10,705 nucleotides of DNA, taken from assembly GCA_963205285.1 (NCBI GenBank), contig CAUJJQ010000267.1:1-10705 (forward strand), written 5' to 3'. The notes under the pieces were generated by a model, which was not told the DNA's origin, ran no database searches, and was given only the letters and a program-made list of their open reading frames with translations. Below are positions 1-6,191 of the stretch, piece after piece. The position numbers and the translations under genes are program-made. The number at the start of each line of letters is the position of its first letter. The stretch's first letter is position 1. Source of the DNA: Pseudomonadota bacterium. GTDB taxonomy: Bacteria > Pseudomonadota > Alphaproteobacteria > Sphingomonadales > Sphingomonadaceae.

Positions 1-641
1 TCGATCGGCTCCATCAGGCTCTGCTTGGCGAGTAGCACCGCCTTCTCTGCCGTGCCGCCGAGGCCGATGCCGAGCATGCCGGGTGGGCACCAACCCGCGC
101 CCATCTGCGGCAGCATCTCGATCACCCAGTCAACAATCGAATCGCTGGGGTTCATCATCTTGAACTTGGACTTGTTCTCGCTGCCGCCGCCCTTGGCCGC
201 GACATCGACAGAGACTTTCGCTCCCGGCACCATATCGACATGGAGCACGCAGGGCGTGTTGTCCTTGGTATTGCGGCGGGTGAACGCCGGGTCTGCCAGC
301 ACCGAGGCGCGCAGCTTGTTTTCCGCGTTGTTATAGGCGCGGCGCACGCCTTCATCGACCACGTCCTGAAGCGACTTGTCCGATTCAAGGCGGCAGTCCT
401 GCCCCCAGGCGATGAACACGTTGACGATGCCGGTATCCTGACACAGCGGGCGATGCCCTTCGGCGCACATGCGGCTGTTGGTCAGGATCTGGGCGATGGC
501 GTCCTTCGCCGCCGGGCCTTGTTCGGCTTCATAGGCGACGCCCAGCGCGCGGATATAATCCATCGGGTGAAAATAGCTGATGAATTGCAACGCATCGGCG
601 ATGCTTTCAATCAGGTCGCCCTCACGGATGGTTGTCGTCAT
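1..641 (-). CDS. fumA: Fumarate hydratase class I, N-terminal part (cut by window edge)
   Basis: Iron-sulfur fumarase that interconverts fumarate and L-malate in the cytoplasmic TCA cycle. The visible 213 residues start with MTTTIREGDLIESIADALQ and continue without a stop to the window edge; the C-terminal half is outside. Family hallmarks are the stretch TNSRMCAEGHRPLCQDTG, where Cys67 should be a [4Fe-4S] ligand, the block AAKGGGSENKSK near 148-159, and GAGWCPPGML with Cys185, a probable second cluster ligand; the third lies beyond the edge. The pattern fits the long one-polypeptide class I fumarases (about 500 residues) better than two-subunit tartrate dehydratase. The start at 641 has an AAGGG ribosome binding site just upstream and a promoter candidate at 665-692. 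The gene is divergent from the DUF1905 gene. Family assignment is sure; the full length is inferred. Confidence 0.93.
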   Translation of the reverse strand, partial: MTTTIREGDLIESIADALQFISYFHPMDYIRALGVAYEAEQGPAAKDAIAQILTNSRMCAEGHRPLCQDTGIVNVFIAWGQDCRLESDKSLQDVVDEGVRRAYNNAENKLRASVLADPAFTRRNTKDNTPCVLHVDMVPGAKVSVDVAAKGGGSENKSKFKMMNPSDSIVDWVIEMLPQMGAGWCPPGMLGIGLGGTAEKAVLLAKQSLMEPI

Positions 642-664
642 GGCCCTTCACTCCCTTGGTCACG

Positions 665-692
665 GCCATAGGACCGACGCCGTCAGGGTCAA
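665..692 (-). promoter_or_regulatory. Putative sigma-70-type promoter of the fumarase gene
   Basis: On the minus strand a TTGACC (-35, plus-strand 687-692) is followed after 16 bases by TATGGC (-10, 665-670). This would start transcription around 655-660, shortly before the ATG at 641. The -35 is close to consensus (5 of 6), the -10 is weak. It lies in the 112-bp divergent gap between fumarase and the DUF1905 gene. Prediction by eye only. Confidence 0.35.
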
Positions 693-753
693 TAGCGCGG
701 GCGCGATGGATGGGAGATTTGGGGTTGCGCAATGCAGCGTTGCAGCGGAAATT

Positions 754-1143
754 ATGTGCATGATGGCTCAACCCGACAATCCTGCGCTTGCTGCCTTTTT
801 GGCGGAGCAACTGGGCATTGCGGGCGATGCGCGCGCGCCAGGGGATGGTTGGCAATTTGCCGCGCCCTTGTGGCGCTGGACGGGGGGCGAAAGCGCGACA
901 AGCTGGTATTTCATAACCCTGCCCGCGCCGCTGGTCGAACAGGTGCGCCTTGCTAGCCGGGGACGCGCCGGGGCGTGGGGCATGGTGAAGGTGGCGGTGA
1001 CGGTCGGGGCGACCCGGTGGGCAACATCCCTCTTTTATAGCAAGAATGTTGGCAGCTATTTGCTGCCGGTAAAGGCCAAGACCCGCAAGGTCGAGGGGCT
1101 CCACGAAGGTGACGATGTGACGGTGCGCATGGAGTTGGTATAG
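754..1143 (+). CDS. DUF1905 domain protein of unknown function
   Basis: Small cytoplasmic protein of 129 residues that I recognise as DUF1905-like (a beta-barrel-type domain, often found alone or fused to YdeI/OmpD-associated regions). Visible signs are WQFAAPLWRW at 33-42, SWYFITLP at 50-57, the glycine-rich turn GAWGMVKVAVTVG at 73-85, then WATSLFYSK at 89-97 and YLLPVKAKTRK at 102-112, ending GDDVTVRMELV. No signal peptide or membrane segment. Biochemical function is not known. The reading frame is open upstream to 580, but that extension runs into the fumarase gene. I prefer the ATG at 754, after the weak site AGCGGAA; ATGs at 760 and 763 are equally possible. It ends 48 bp before the CHAT gene on the same strand and may share its transcript. 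Confidence 0.75.
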   Translation: MCMMAQPDNPALAAFLAEQLGIAGDARAPGDGWQFAAPLWRWTGGESATSWYFITLPAPLVEQVRLASRGRAGAWGMVKVAVTVGATRWATSLFYSKNVGSYLLPVKAKTRKVEGLHEGDDVTVRMELV

Positions 1144-1155
1144 ATTATGGTGCAA

Positions 1156-1177
1156 GGCCCCCCGCAAGGGGTTGGCC
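1156..1177 (+). promoter_or_regulatory. GC-rich hairpin with GNRA tetraloop before the CHAT gene
   Basis: In the transcript GGCC (1156-1159) pairs with GGCC (1174-1177), and CCCC (1160-1163) pairs with GGGG (1168-1171) around a GCAA tetraloop; two unpaired T residues bulge out. No T-tract follows, so it is not a standard intrinsic terminator. It ends three bases before the CHAT Shine-Dalgarno. The C-run could alternatively pair with the G-run of that Shine-Dalgarno (1182-1186), so a role in translation or RNA processing is conceivable. Confidence 0.45.
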
Positions 1178-1180
1178 AAA

Positions 1181-1186
1181 AGGGGG
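1181..1186 (+). promoter_or_regulatory. Ribosome binding site of the CHAT gene (fixes start at 1192)
   Basis: AGGGGG lies five bases before the ATG at 1192. The start it selects places a clean signal peptide at the very N-terminus, whereas the more upstream in-frame ATG at 1147 would add 15 residues in front of that signal and has no comparable site. Confidence 0.6.
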
Positions 1187-1191
1187 CAGCA

Positions 1192-3765
1192 ATGATGCGG
1201 TTCTTGATGCTGATGGTCTGCTTTGCCATTGCCGCGCCGTTATATGCGCAACCTGCCACTGTGCCGCCCCGCCAAGCATTGATCGATGCGACTGTTGCGC
1301 GCAATGGCGCGACATTTAATGATTTGGGGCTGGATGCCGACGGCATTGCGCACTGGGTCGATCAAATCCTCGCCGACGAAGCGCAGCTTGCGCCGCAACC
1401 AAGCACCGATGTTTCTGCACGAACCCATTTTGAAACGCGACTGCGGCTTGCGGAAATATACTATAATTTGGGCTTCTATTCAGAATTTGAACGCCATCTG
1501 ACGGCCATTGAAACGGTGGCGCGACCCATGGGATTGGCGGGTCTCAGTCGAATTGGCCGCGTTGCCCTGTGGCGGGCCAATCGTCTGAGTTCCGATTCCA
1601 ATCTGCCAGCCAATGCCGATGCTTTGATAGCGGAAATCGCCCCCGCTTGTGCGGTCGGTGAATCTTTCACCGCCGATGTTAACGCCATAGCGACCGGACT
1701 TGATGCCCTGGGCGGTATTTATGCGCAGCGTGGCAACCCCGTTGCTGCTGAAGCGATGTTGGGTGCATCGCTGCGCTGCTTTATCGCGATGGGTCGGGAT
1801 GCAGCAGACCAAATCTATGTCGGCACATTGGCCCGCCTACGCATCGACATGGCAAAGCCCGATGCCGCCTATAGTGAATTGCTGCCGGGATTGTTGCGGG
1901 TCGCGCGATCCTTTGACCAAATGACCGCCAACAGCTTTGATGTCGAACGGGGCGGAGCAGAACGCATCGGTGATATGATCAATTGGGGCGGGCTTTACCT
2001 CGACGTTGCATGGCGGCTGCACAGCGGGGGATTTGGTGTAGGCGCGGCGGATTTGGGTTATCAGCCATGGTCAAACGATAGTTTTGATATTGCACAACGC
2101 ATTTATGATACGCCGGCCAGTGCAGCGCTGCGTCGCCGCGCGGCGCGGGACTTCGCGCGGTACGAAGGTAATGAGGCCGCGCTCGCGCTGATCGACGAAC
2201 AAGCTCGATTATTGGCGCAGGTGCGGGTTGCGCGAACCGCTGATGCTGCGGCGCGCGCGGCGCATGCCCCGGCCCATCGGCGCGCCAACGATTCAACCGT
2301 CCTCAACGCATTGGCACCCCAATTTTGGAATGGATCGGGGGAAAGGGTTGGCATTGGCTATGCTCCGCCACCACGCGTCTTTGAAATTGCCCGCGAACTT
2401 GGTCGTTTTGCTGACCCGATGACCGCGCGCCTTGTTGAGCCTTGGCGGGTCGATCATCTGTTGCAAACGGGCGAGGCGATGTTGCTTATCGTGCCGACCC
2501 AACGCGGCACTCATATATTCGCCTTTGCCCGCGGCCAGTCGCCGCGCTGGTATCATTCAACGCTGAATGCTGCCCAGATCCGCGACCTTGCACGTGAAAT
2601 CCGATTTCATGTCGGTGTGGACGTTGGGCCCAGCGCAGAAGAATTTGCGCGATGGGGTGAACAACCCTTTGCACGCGATGCTGCGCATCGGCTCTATGCC
2701 GAATTGGTAGCCCCAGCCGCGGCACATATGGGCGGGATAAACCACCTTTATATTATTGCGGGCGGGCCGCTCGAATCACTGCCGTTCAACCTGCTGGTAA
2801 CTGCTCCGCCTTCTGGCAATGGGTTTGACCCTGATGTGTTGCGCATGACCCCTTGGCTGGCGGACCGTTTCGCCATTTCGCGCATGCCCACGGTCGATGC
2901 GTTTTTGATACTGAAGGGCGAAGCCCGCATCCGGCGCTGGGACGCGGTGGCAGGACGTGCACCGCAACGGCGCGCGCATTTTGTTGGCTTTGCTGACCCC
3001 CTGCTGGCCGGAAATGATGTTGCGTGCGGGGTGGATGCAATTCGCGGCGGAGCATTACCCCGGTCGATACCGACTGACTTTTCCACCGATGGGCAGTTGA
3101 GCGACATGGTGCGTCGCCTACCCCGGCTGCCCTGTTCGGCGGAGGAGGCTGGATTGGTTTCGGCAGAGGTGCGTGTGCGTAACCGCAGTTTGTATCTGCG
3201 GGCTGATAATAGTGAAACTATTTTACAATCGGCCAACCTCGCCGATGCGACAATCCTATTATTTGCGACCCATGCGGTCATGCCCAGCGAATTGCCCGGA
3301 CTTGTCGAACCGGCATTGGTGCTCACGCCGCCCGAAACGACGACAAATCCGCTCGAAACCGCAACATGGTTTGACGATGGATTGCTGTCTGGCAGTGAAA
3401 TTGGCGACCTGCGCATTCGCCCCGACTGGCTGATATTGTCGGCGTGCAATTCCGGCGGCGGATCGCATGAAGATTTGGGCAATCAGGCGGGGGGCCTGAC
3501 CCCATGGTTCTTTGCCGCGGGGGCGAACCGCATTTTGGCGACGAACTGGCCGTTGCTGGATTCAGTCGCCGCCCGACTGACGCGCAGCACGATCCGCCTT
3601 GCGCGCCGCGAGCATCTGGGTGGTGCGGCGGCGCTGCAACGAGCGATGATTGCGGTGCGTAACGATCGTTCGCGTGATGGCACCGGCGGCATCAGCCTTG
3701 CCCACCCCATGGTCTGGGCGGTGTTTGAACTGGTCGGTGATGGTGCGGCGCTAGCCGGGCGCTGA
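1192..3765 (+). CDS. Exported TPR-like / CHAT domain caspase-like peptidase
   Basis: Protein of 857 residues. The N-terminus MMRFLMLMVCFAIAAPLYA is a Sec-type signal peptide with probable cleavage after Ala19, so the product should be periplasmic. The middle (about 80-400) is alpha-helical with TPR-like stretches such as LGGIYAQRGNPVAAEAMLG. From about residue 510 a CHAT domain (clan CD, caspase/separase-like) begins with NHLYIIAGGPLESLPFNLL. Its likely catalytic dyad is His694 in FATHAVMP and Cys752 in LILSACNSGGG, followed by GGLTPWFFAAGANRILATNW and the terminal WAVFELVG typical of the family. CHAT domains occur in separase-like and proteolytic signalling proteins; the substrate here is unknown. 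No dedicated partner is adjacent except the small DUF1905 gene upstream. Family call is firm; protease activity and periplasmic location are inferred. Confidence 0.88.
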   Translation: MMRFLMLMVCFAIAAPLYAQPATVPPRQALIDATVARNGATFNDLGLDADGIAHWVDQILADEAQLAPQPSTDVSARTHFETRLRLAEIYYNLGFYSEFERHLTAIETVARPMGLAGLSRIGRVALWRANRLSSDSNLPANADALIAEIAPACAVGESFTADVNAIATGLDALGGIYAQRGNPVAAEAMLGASLRCFIAMGRDAADQIYVGTLARLRIDMAKPDAAYSELLPGLLRVARSFDQMTANSFDVERGGAERIGDMINWGGLYLDVAWRLHSGGFGVGAADLGYQPWSNDSFDIAQRIYDTPASAALRRRAARDFARYEGNEAALALIDEQARLLAQVRVARTADAAARAAHAPAHRRANDSTVLNALAPQFWNGSGERVGIGYAPPPRVFEIARELGRFADPMTARLVEPWRVDHLLQTGEAMLLIVPTQRGTHIFAFARGQSPRWYHSTLNAAQIRDLAREIRFHVGVDVGPSAEEFARWGEQPFARDAAHRLYAELVAPAAAHMGGINHLYIIAGGPLESLPFNLLVTAPPSGNGFDPDVLRMTPWLADRFAISRMPTVDAFLILKGEARIRRWDAVAGRAPQRRAHFVGFADPLLAGNDVACGVDAIRGGALPRSIPTDFSTDGQLSDMVRRLPRLPCSAEEAGLVSAEVRVRNRSLYLRADNSETILQSANLADATILLFATHAVMPSELPGLVEPALVLTPPETTTNPLETATWFDDGLLSGSEIGDLRIRPDWLILSACNSGGGSHEDLGNQAGGLTPWFFAAGANRILATNWPLLDSVAARLTRSTIRLARREHLGGAAALQRAMIAVRNDRSRDGTGGISLAHPMVWAVFELVGDGAALAGR

Positions 3766-3804
3766 TGCGCGAGGCGCCGCTACCCCGCTCCCACGATTTT
3801 TTTT
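3742..3804 (+). terminator. Possible terminator-like stem and T-tract after the CHAT gene
   Basis: GCGGCGC (3745-3751) can pair with GCGCCGC (3774-3780), extended by GGT/ACC with one bulge, and inside it GCGC-TGAT-GCGC (3759-3770) forms a second hairpin across the stop codon. Eight T residues follow at 3797-3804. The T-tract is about a dozen bases from the stem, farther than in a standard intrinsic terminator, so this is a weak call. Confidence 0.3.
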
Positions 3805-3961
3805 CACCCCCTGTTCGTTCCCTTGCCACGCGGCAAAAGCATGGATTATCGGCGCGTCGCTGCGTTGCAGCACAAATGACGCGTCGATGAAATGAGACTG
3901 ACGGACGGTGAGTTGATGGGTTGATGCAGCATTAAACATGTTGCGTCGATTTTCGACTGTG

Positions 3962-3977
3962 GCACTATGGATGGTGG
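3962..3977 (+). promoter_or_regulatory. NrdR box 1 (upstream, weaker)
   Basis: GCACTATGGATGGTGG agrees with the known NrdR consensus ACACWATATATWGTGT at 11 of 16 positions, with both the CAC and GTG ends kept. It starts exactly 32 bp before the second box, the three-helical-turn spacing typical of tandem NrdR boxes. NrdR is the zinc-ribbon/ATP-cone repressor that shuts down ribonucleotide reductase genes when dATP is plentiful. Confidence 0.55.
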
Positions 3978-3993
3978 GTCGGCCGGTGAGGGC

Positions 3994-4009
3994 ACCCTAC
4001 AGATTGTGT
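3994..4009 (+). promoter_or_regulatory. NrdR box 2 (downstream, stronger)
   Basis: ACCCTACAGATTGTGT agrees with the NrdR consensus ACACWATATATWGTGT at 13 of 16 positions. With the first box it forms the usual tandem with a 16-bp linker. It lies about 240 bp before the nrdA start, which implies a long 5' leader if the promoter is here. Confidence 0.62.
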
Positions 4010-4031
4010 TTGAAGCAGCGGCGCGGGCTTG

Positions 4032-4068
4032 CTCGTCGCCGACGGGAGAGCGGTTTTTCTCGCTTTTT
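4032..4068 (+). terminator. Weak attenuator-like hairpin in the nrdA leader
   Basis: CTCGTC (4032-4037) can pair with GACGGG (4041-4046) around a GCC loop, with one wobble pair, and two T5 runs follow at 4054-4058 and 4064-4068. The gap between stem and first T-run is seven bases, so termination would be inefficient at best. It lies downstream of the NrdR boxes and could act as a leader attenuator or be incidental. Confidence 0.2.
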
Positions 4069-4155
4069 CCGGCAGATGACAGCGCGCCTCTCACCACATG
4101 ATCTGCGGGCTTAGGTTGCCCTTTGTGTCAGGGTGAATCGGGGGGGACTCGATTC

Positions 4156-4170
4156 GAACATGATAAGAAC
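4156..4170 (-). promoter_or_regulatory. LexA/SOS box of the alphaproteobacterial type
   Basis: On the minus strand the sequence reads GTTCTTATCATGTTC, an exact GTTC-N7-GTTC direct repeat, the site established for LexA in alphaproteobacteria such as Caulobacter and Rhodobacter. On the plus strand it is GAAC-N7-GAAC. It lies in the nrdA leader, 81 bp before the preferred start at 4252 (51 bp before the ATG at 4222). It would place ribonucleotide reductase under DNA-damage control. Exact match to the core; function is inferred. Confidence 0.6.
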
Positions 4171-4177
4171 ATTGGGG

Positions 4178-4195
4178 CTGGCGAATCACCGCCAG
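4178..4195 (+). repeat. Perfect 6-bp inverted repeat in the nrdA leader
   Basis: CTGGCG and CGCCAG flank a six-base loop containing one of the GANTC sites. In RNA it gives a small GC-rich hairpin upstream of the nrdA start; in DNA it could be an operator half-site pair. No T-tract follows. Confidence 0.4.
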
Positions 4196-4251
4196 AACCG
4201 GCAAAATGATGGGTGCGCAAAATGACTGCCGCACCCAAAACGGGGGCAGGC

Positions 4252-6156
4252 ATGGAATTTCGGGATTCGCGCGCTGAAGATTTGGCAAAGGTGGCAGCGC
4301 CCATGGACGTAACGGTTGAAGAACGGGTGGAAAATACGGCAAGTGGCAGCAGTTCGATTGCGCCGCGCCGTTTTGCAGTTGAAACCGATGCGTCGCGTGA
4401 CGCCTTGCTGACCGAATTTGGTAAGGACACGCTGCAAGATCGTTATTTGCTGCCCGGCGAATCCTATCAGGATTTGTTCGCGCGCGTTGCCGCAGCCTAT
4501 GCCGATGACGCTGAACATGCCCAGCGAGTTTATGATTATATCAGCCGCCTGTGGTTCATGCCGGCGACCCCTGTATTGTCGAACGGCGGCACTGGCCGCG
4601 GATTGCCGATCAGTTGCTATCTGAACAGCGTCGATGACAGCCTGGAAGGCATCGTCAACACATGGAATGAAAATGTCTGGCTGGCGAGCAGGGGTGGTGG
4701 CATCGGCACCTATTGGGGCAATGTGCGCGGCATTGGTGAGCCGGTCGGCCTGAATGGCAAGACGAGCGGCATCATCCCCTTTGTCCGCGTCATGGATTCG
4801 CTGACGCTGGCCATTTCGCAGGGGTCGCTGCGACGCGGGTCGGCGGCATGCTACCTCGACATCAATCACCCGGAAATCGAAGAATTCCTTGAAATTCGTA
4901 AGCCGTCGGGGGACTTCAACCGCAAGGCATTGAACCTTCACCATGGGGTGCTGGTCACCGACGAATTTATGGAGGCGGTGCGCGACGGTGCGGAATTCAC
5001 GCTGCGTAGTCCGCGCGATGGTTCCGAACGCGGCAGCGTTGATGCCCGTTCGTTGTTCCAGAAACTGGTCGAAACGCGGCTGGCAACGGGCGAACCCTAT
5101 ATCATCTTCATCGATCAGGTGAACCGGATGATGCCGCGCCACCACCGCGAACTGGGGTTAAAGGTAACAACGTCGAACCTTTGTTCGGAAATCACGCTGC
5201 CAACCGGGGTGGACCATCTGGGCAATGACCGCACGGCGGTTTGCTGCCTGTCGTCACTCAACCTTGAAACATGGGACGAATGGCAGGGCGACAAACAATT
5301 TGTTGAGGATGTGATGCGCTTCCTCGACAATGTGTTGCAGGATTATATCGACCGTGCGCCGCCGGAAATGGCGCGCGCCAAATATTCGGCGAGCCGCGAA
5401 CGGTCGGTCGGGCTTGGCGTCATGGGTTTTCACAGCTTTTTACAATCGCGCGGCCTTTCGTTCGAAGGGGCGATGGCAAAGACGTGGAACCTTAAAATGT
5501 TCCGCCACATCCGCGAACAGGTTGATCAGGCATCGATGCTGCTGGCCAGCGAACGCGGTGCCTGCCCCGATGCCGAAGAACGCGGCGTGATGGAACGTTT
5601 CAGTTGCAAGATGGCAATTGCACCGACCGCGTCCATCTCCATCATTTGCGGCGGCACATCGGCGTGCATCGAGCCAATTCCGGCCAATATATATACGCAC
5701 AAGACTCTATCGGGCAGTTTTTCGGTCAAGAATCCCTATCTCGAACGTCTGCTGACGCAAAAGGCGAAGAATGCCGAAAGCGTGTGGAGCAGCATTTTGG
5801 AAAAGGGTGGCAGCGTCGCGCACCTCGACTTTCTGACGGCTGAGGAAAAGGATGTTTTCAAAACCAGCTTTGAAATTGATCAGCGTTGGCTGCTCGAACT
5901 TTCGGCGGATCGCACGCCCTATATCGACCAGGCGCAGTCGCTGAACCTGTTCATTCCGGCGGATTCGGAAAAATGGGATTTGATGATGCTGCATTTCCGC
6001 GCATGGGAATTGGGTATCAAATCGCTCTATTATCTGCGCTCAAAATCGATCCAGCGCGCCGGTTTTGCCGGCGGGGTGGAGGCGGATAATACACCTGATC
6101 TGCGCGAAATTCAGGTCGAAACCACCGATTATGACGAATGTCTGGCGTGCCAATAA
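4252..6156 (+). CDS. nrdA: Class I ribonucleoside-diphosphate reductase, alpha (large) subunit
   Basis: Catalytic subunit that reduces ribonucleoside diphosphates to deoxy forms in the cytoplasm, working with NrdB. With the ATG at 4252 it has 634 residues. Active-site residues are visible: Cys122 in ISCYLNS and Cys331 in VCCLSSLNL (redox pair), Asn309/Cys311/Glu313 in NLCSEI (Cys311 bears the thiyl radical), radical-transfer tyrosines 593-594 in SLYYLRS, and the C-terminal CxxC in DECLACQ that is re-reduced by thioredoxin or glutaredoxin. The N-terminus is a short, apparently unstructured leader with no ATP-cone, so dATP overall-activity inhibition through this subunit is unlikely. The preferred start follows GGGGGCAGG closely; an ATG at 4222 and a GTG at 4213 are in-frame alternatives with poorer sites. 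nrdB follows after 35 bp. Confidence 0.95.
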   Translation: MEFRDSRAEDLAKVAAPMDVTVEERVENTASGSSSIAPRRFAVETDASRDALLTEFGKDTLQDRYLLPGESYQDLFARVAAAYADDAEHAQRVYDYISRLWFMPATPVLSNGGTGRGLPISCYLNSVDDSLEGIVNTWNENVWLASRGGGIGTYWGNVRGIGEPVGLNGKTSGIIPFVRVMDSLTLAISQGSLRRGSAACYLDINHPEIEEFLEIRKPSGDFNRKALNLHHGVLVTDEFMEAVRDGAEFTLRSPRDGSERGSVDARSLFQKLVETRLATGEPYIIFIDQVNRMMPRHHRELGLKVTTSNLCSEITLPTGVDHLGNDRTAVCCLSSLNLETWDEWQGDKQFVEDVMRFLDNVLQDYIDRAPPEMARAKYSASRERSVGLGVMGFHSFLQSRGLSFEGAMAKTWNLKMFRHIREQVDQASMLLASERGACPDAEERGVMERFSCKMAIAPTASISIICGGTSACIEPIPANIYTHKTLSGSFSVKNPYLERLLTQKAKNAESVWSSILEKGGSVAHLDFLTAEEKDVFKTSFEIDQRWLLELSADRTPYIDQAQSLNLFIPADSEKWDLMMLHFRAWELGIKSLYYLRSKSIQRAGFAGGVEADNTPDLREIQVETTDYDECLACQ

Positions 6157-6191
6157 CCACACCGCCAAGCCCAAATTTTTAGGATATTTCC

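Larger units (their letters stand above)
3766..4251 (+). other. Long control region upstream of nrdA
   Basis: A 486-bp non-coding stretch between the CHAT stop and the preferred nrdA start. Short open frames on the minus strand show no recognisable protein. From left to right it holds a T8 run (3797-3804), a direct repeat of TTGATG (3913-3918 and 3921-3926), two NrdR-box-like sequences, a small hairpin followed by T-runs, a LexA-type direct repeat embedded in GANTC sites, and a small leader hairpin. I could not identify a convincing -35/-10 pair; a weak possibility is TTGCGT (3941) with CTATGG (3965), overlapping the first NrdR box. No cobalamin riboswitch signature is visible. Confidence 0.6.
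4135..4268. promoter_or_regulatory. Cluster of five GANTC (CcrM-type) methylation sites
   Basis: GANTC occurs at 4135, 4146, 4151, 4183 and 4264, two of them back to back immediately before the LexA-type repeat. GANTC is the target of the cell-cycle methyltransferase CcrM of alphaproteobacteria, and methylated promoters can be read by GcrA. The motif also occurs singly elsewhere in the window (for example near 135 and 382), so only the clustering is notable. Confidence 0.35.

Noticed and set aside
1147..1191. Upstream ATG at 1147 as start of the CHAT protein
   Set aside because: It would add 15 residues before the signal peptide, lies within the hairpin region and lacks a ribosome binding site, whereas the ATG at 1192 has a well-spaced one.
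2748..3482. A 244-codon open frame on the minus strand
   Set aside because: It runs entirely antisense to the CHAT domain coding region, has no recognisable protein features, and is explained by the GC-rich codon pattern of the real gene.
3931..3947. CtrA binding site (TTAA-N7-TTAA) near the nrdA control region
   Set aside because: One TTAA half-site is present in the sequence ATTAAACATG, but the second half at the required spacing is missing.
3766..4251. Cobalamin riboswitch or other known riboswitch before the reductase genes
   Set aside because: No B12-box or other recognised core is readable on either strand, and the enzyme is a class I, not a B12-dependent class II, reductase. A GGGAGAG stretch near 4044 resembles part of a glycine riboswitch, but nothing else of that fold is there.
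4186..5145. A 319-codon open frame on the minus strand
   Set aside because: It is antisense to nrdA, whose catalytic motifs are unambiguous, and its predicted protein shows no family signature.
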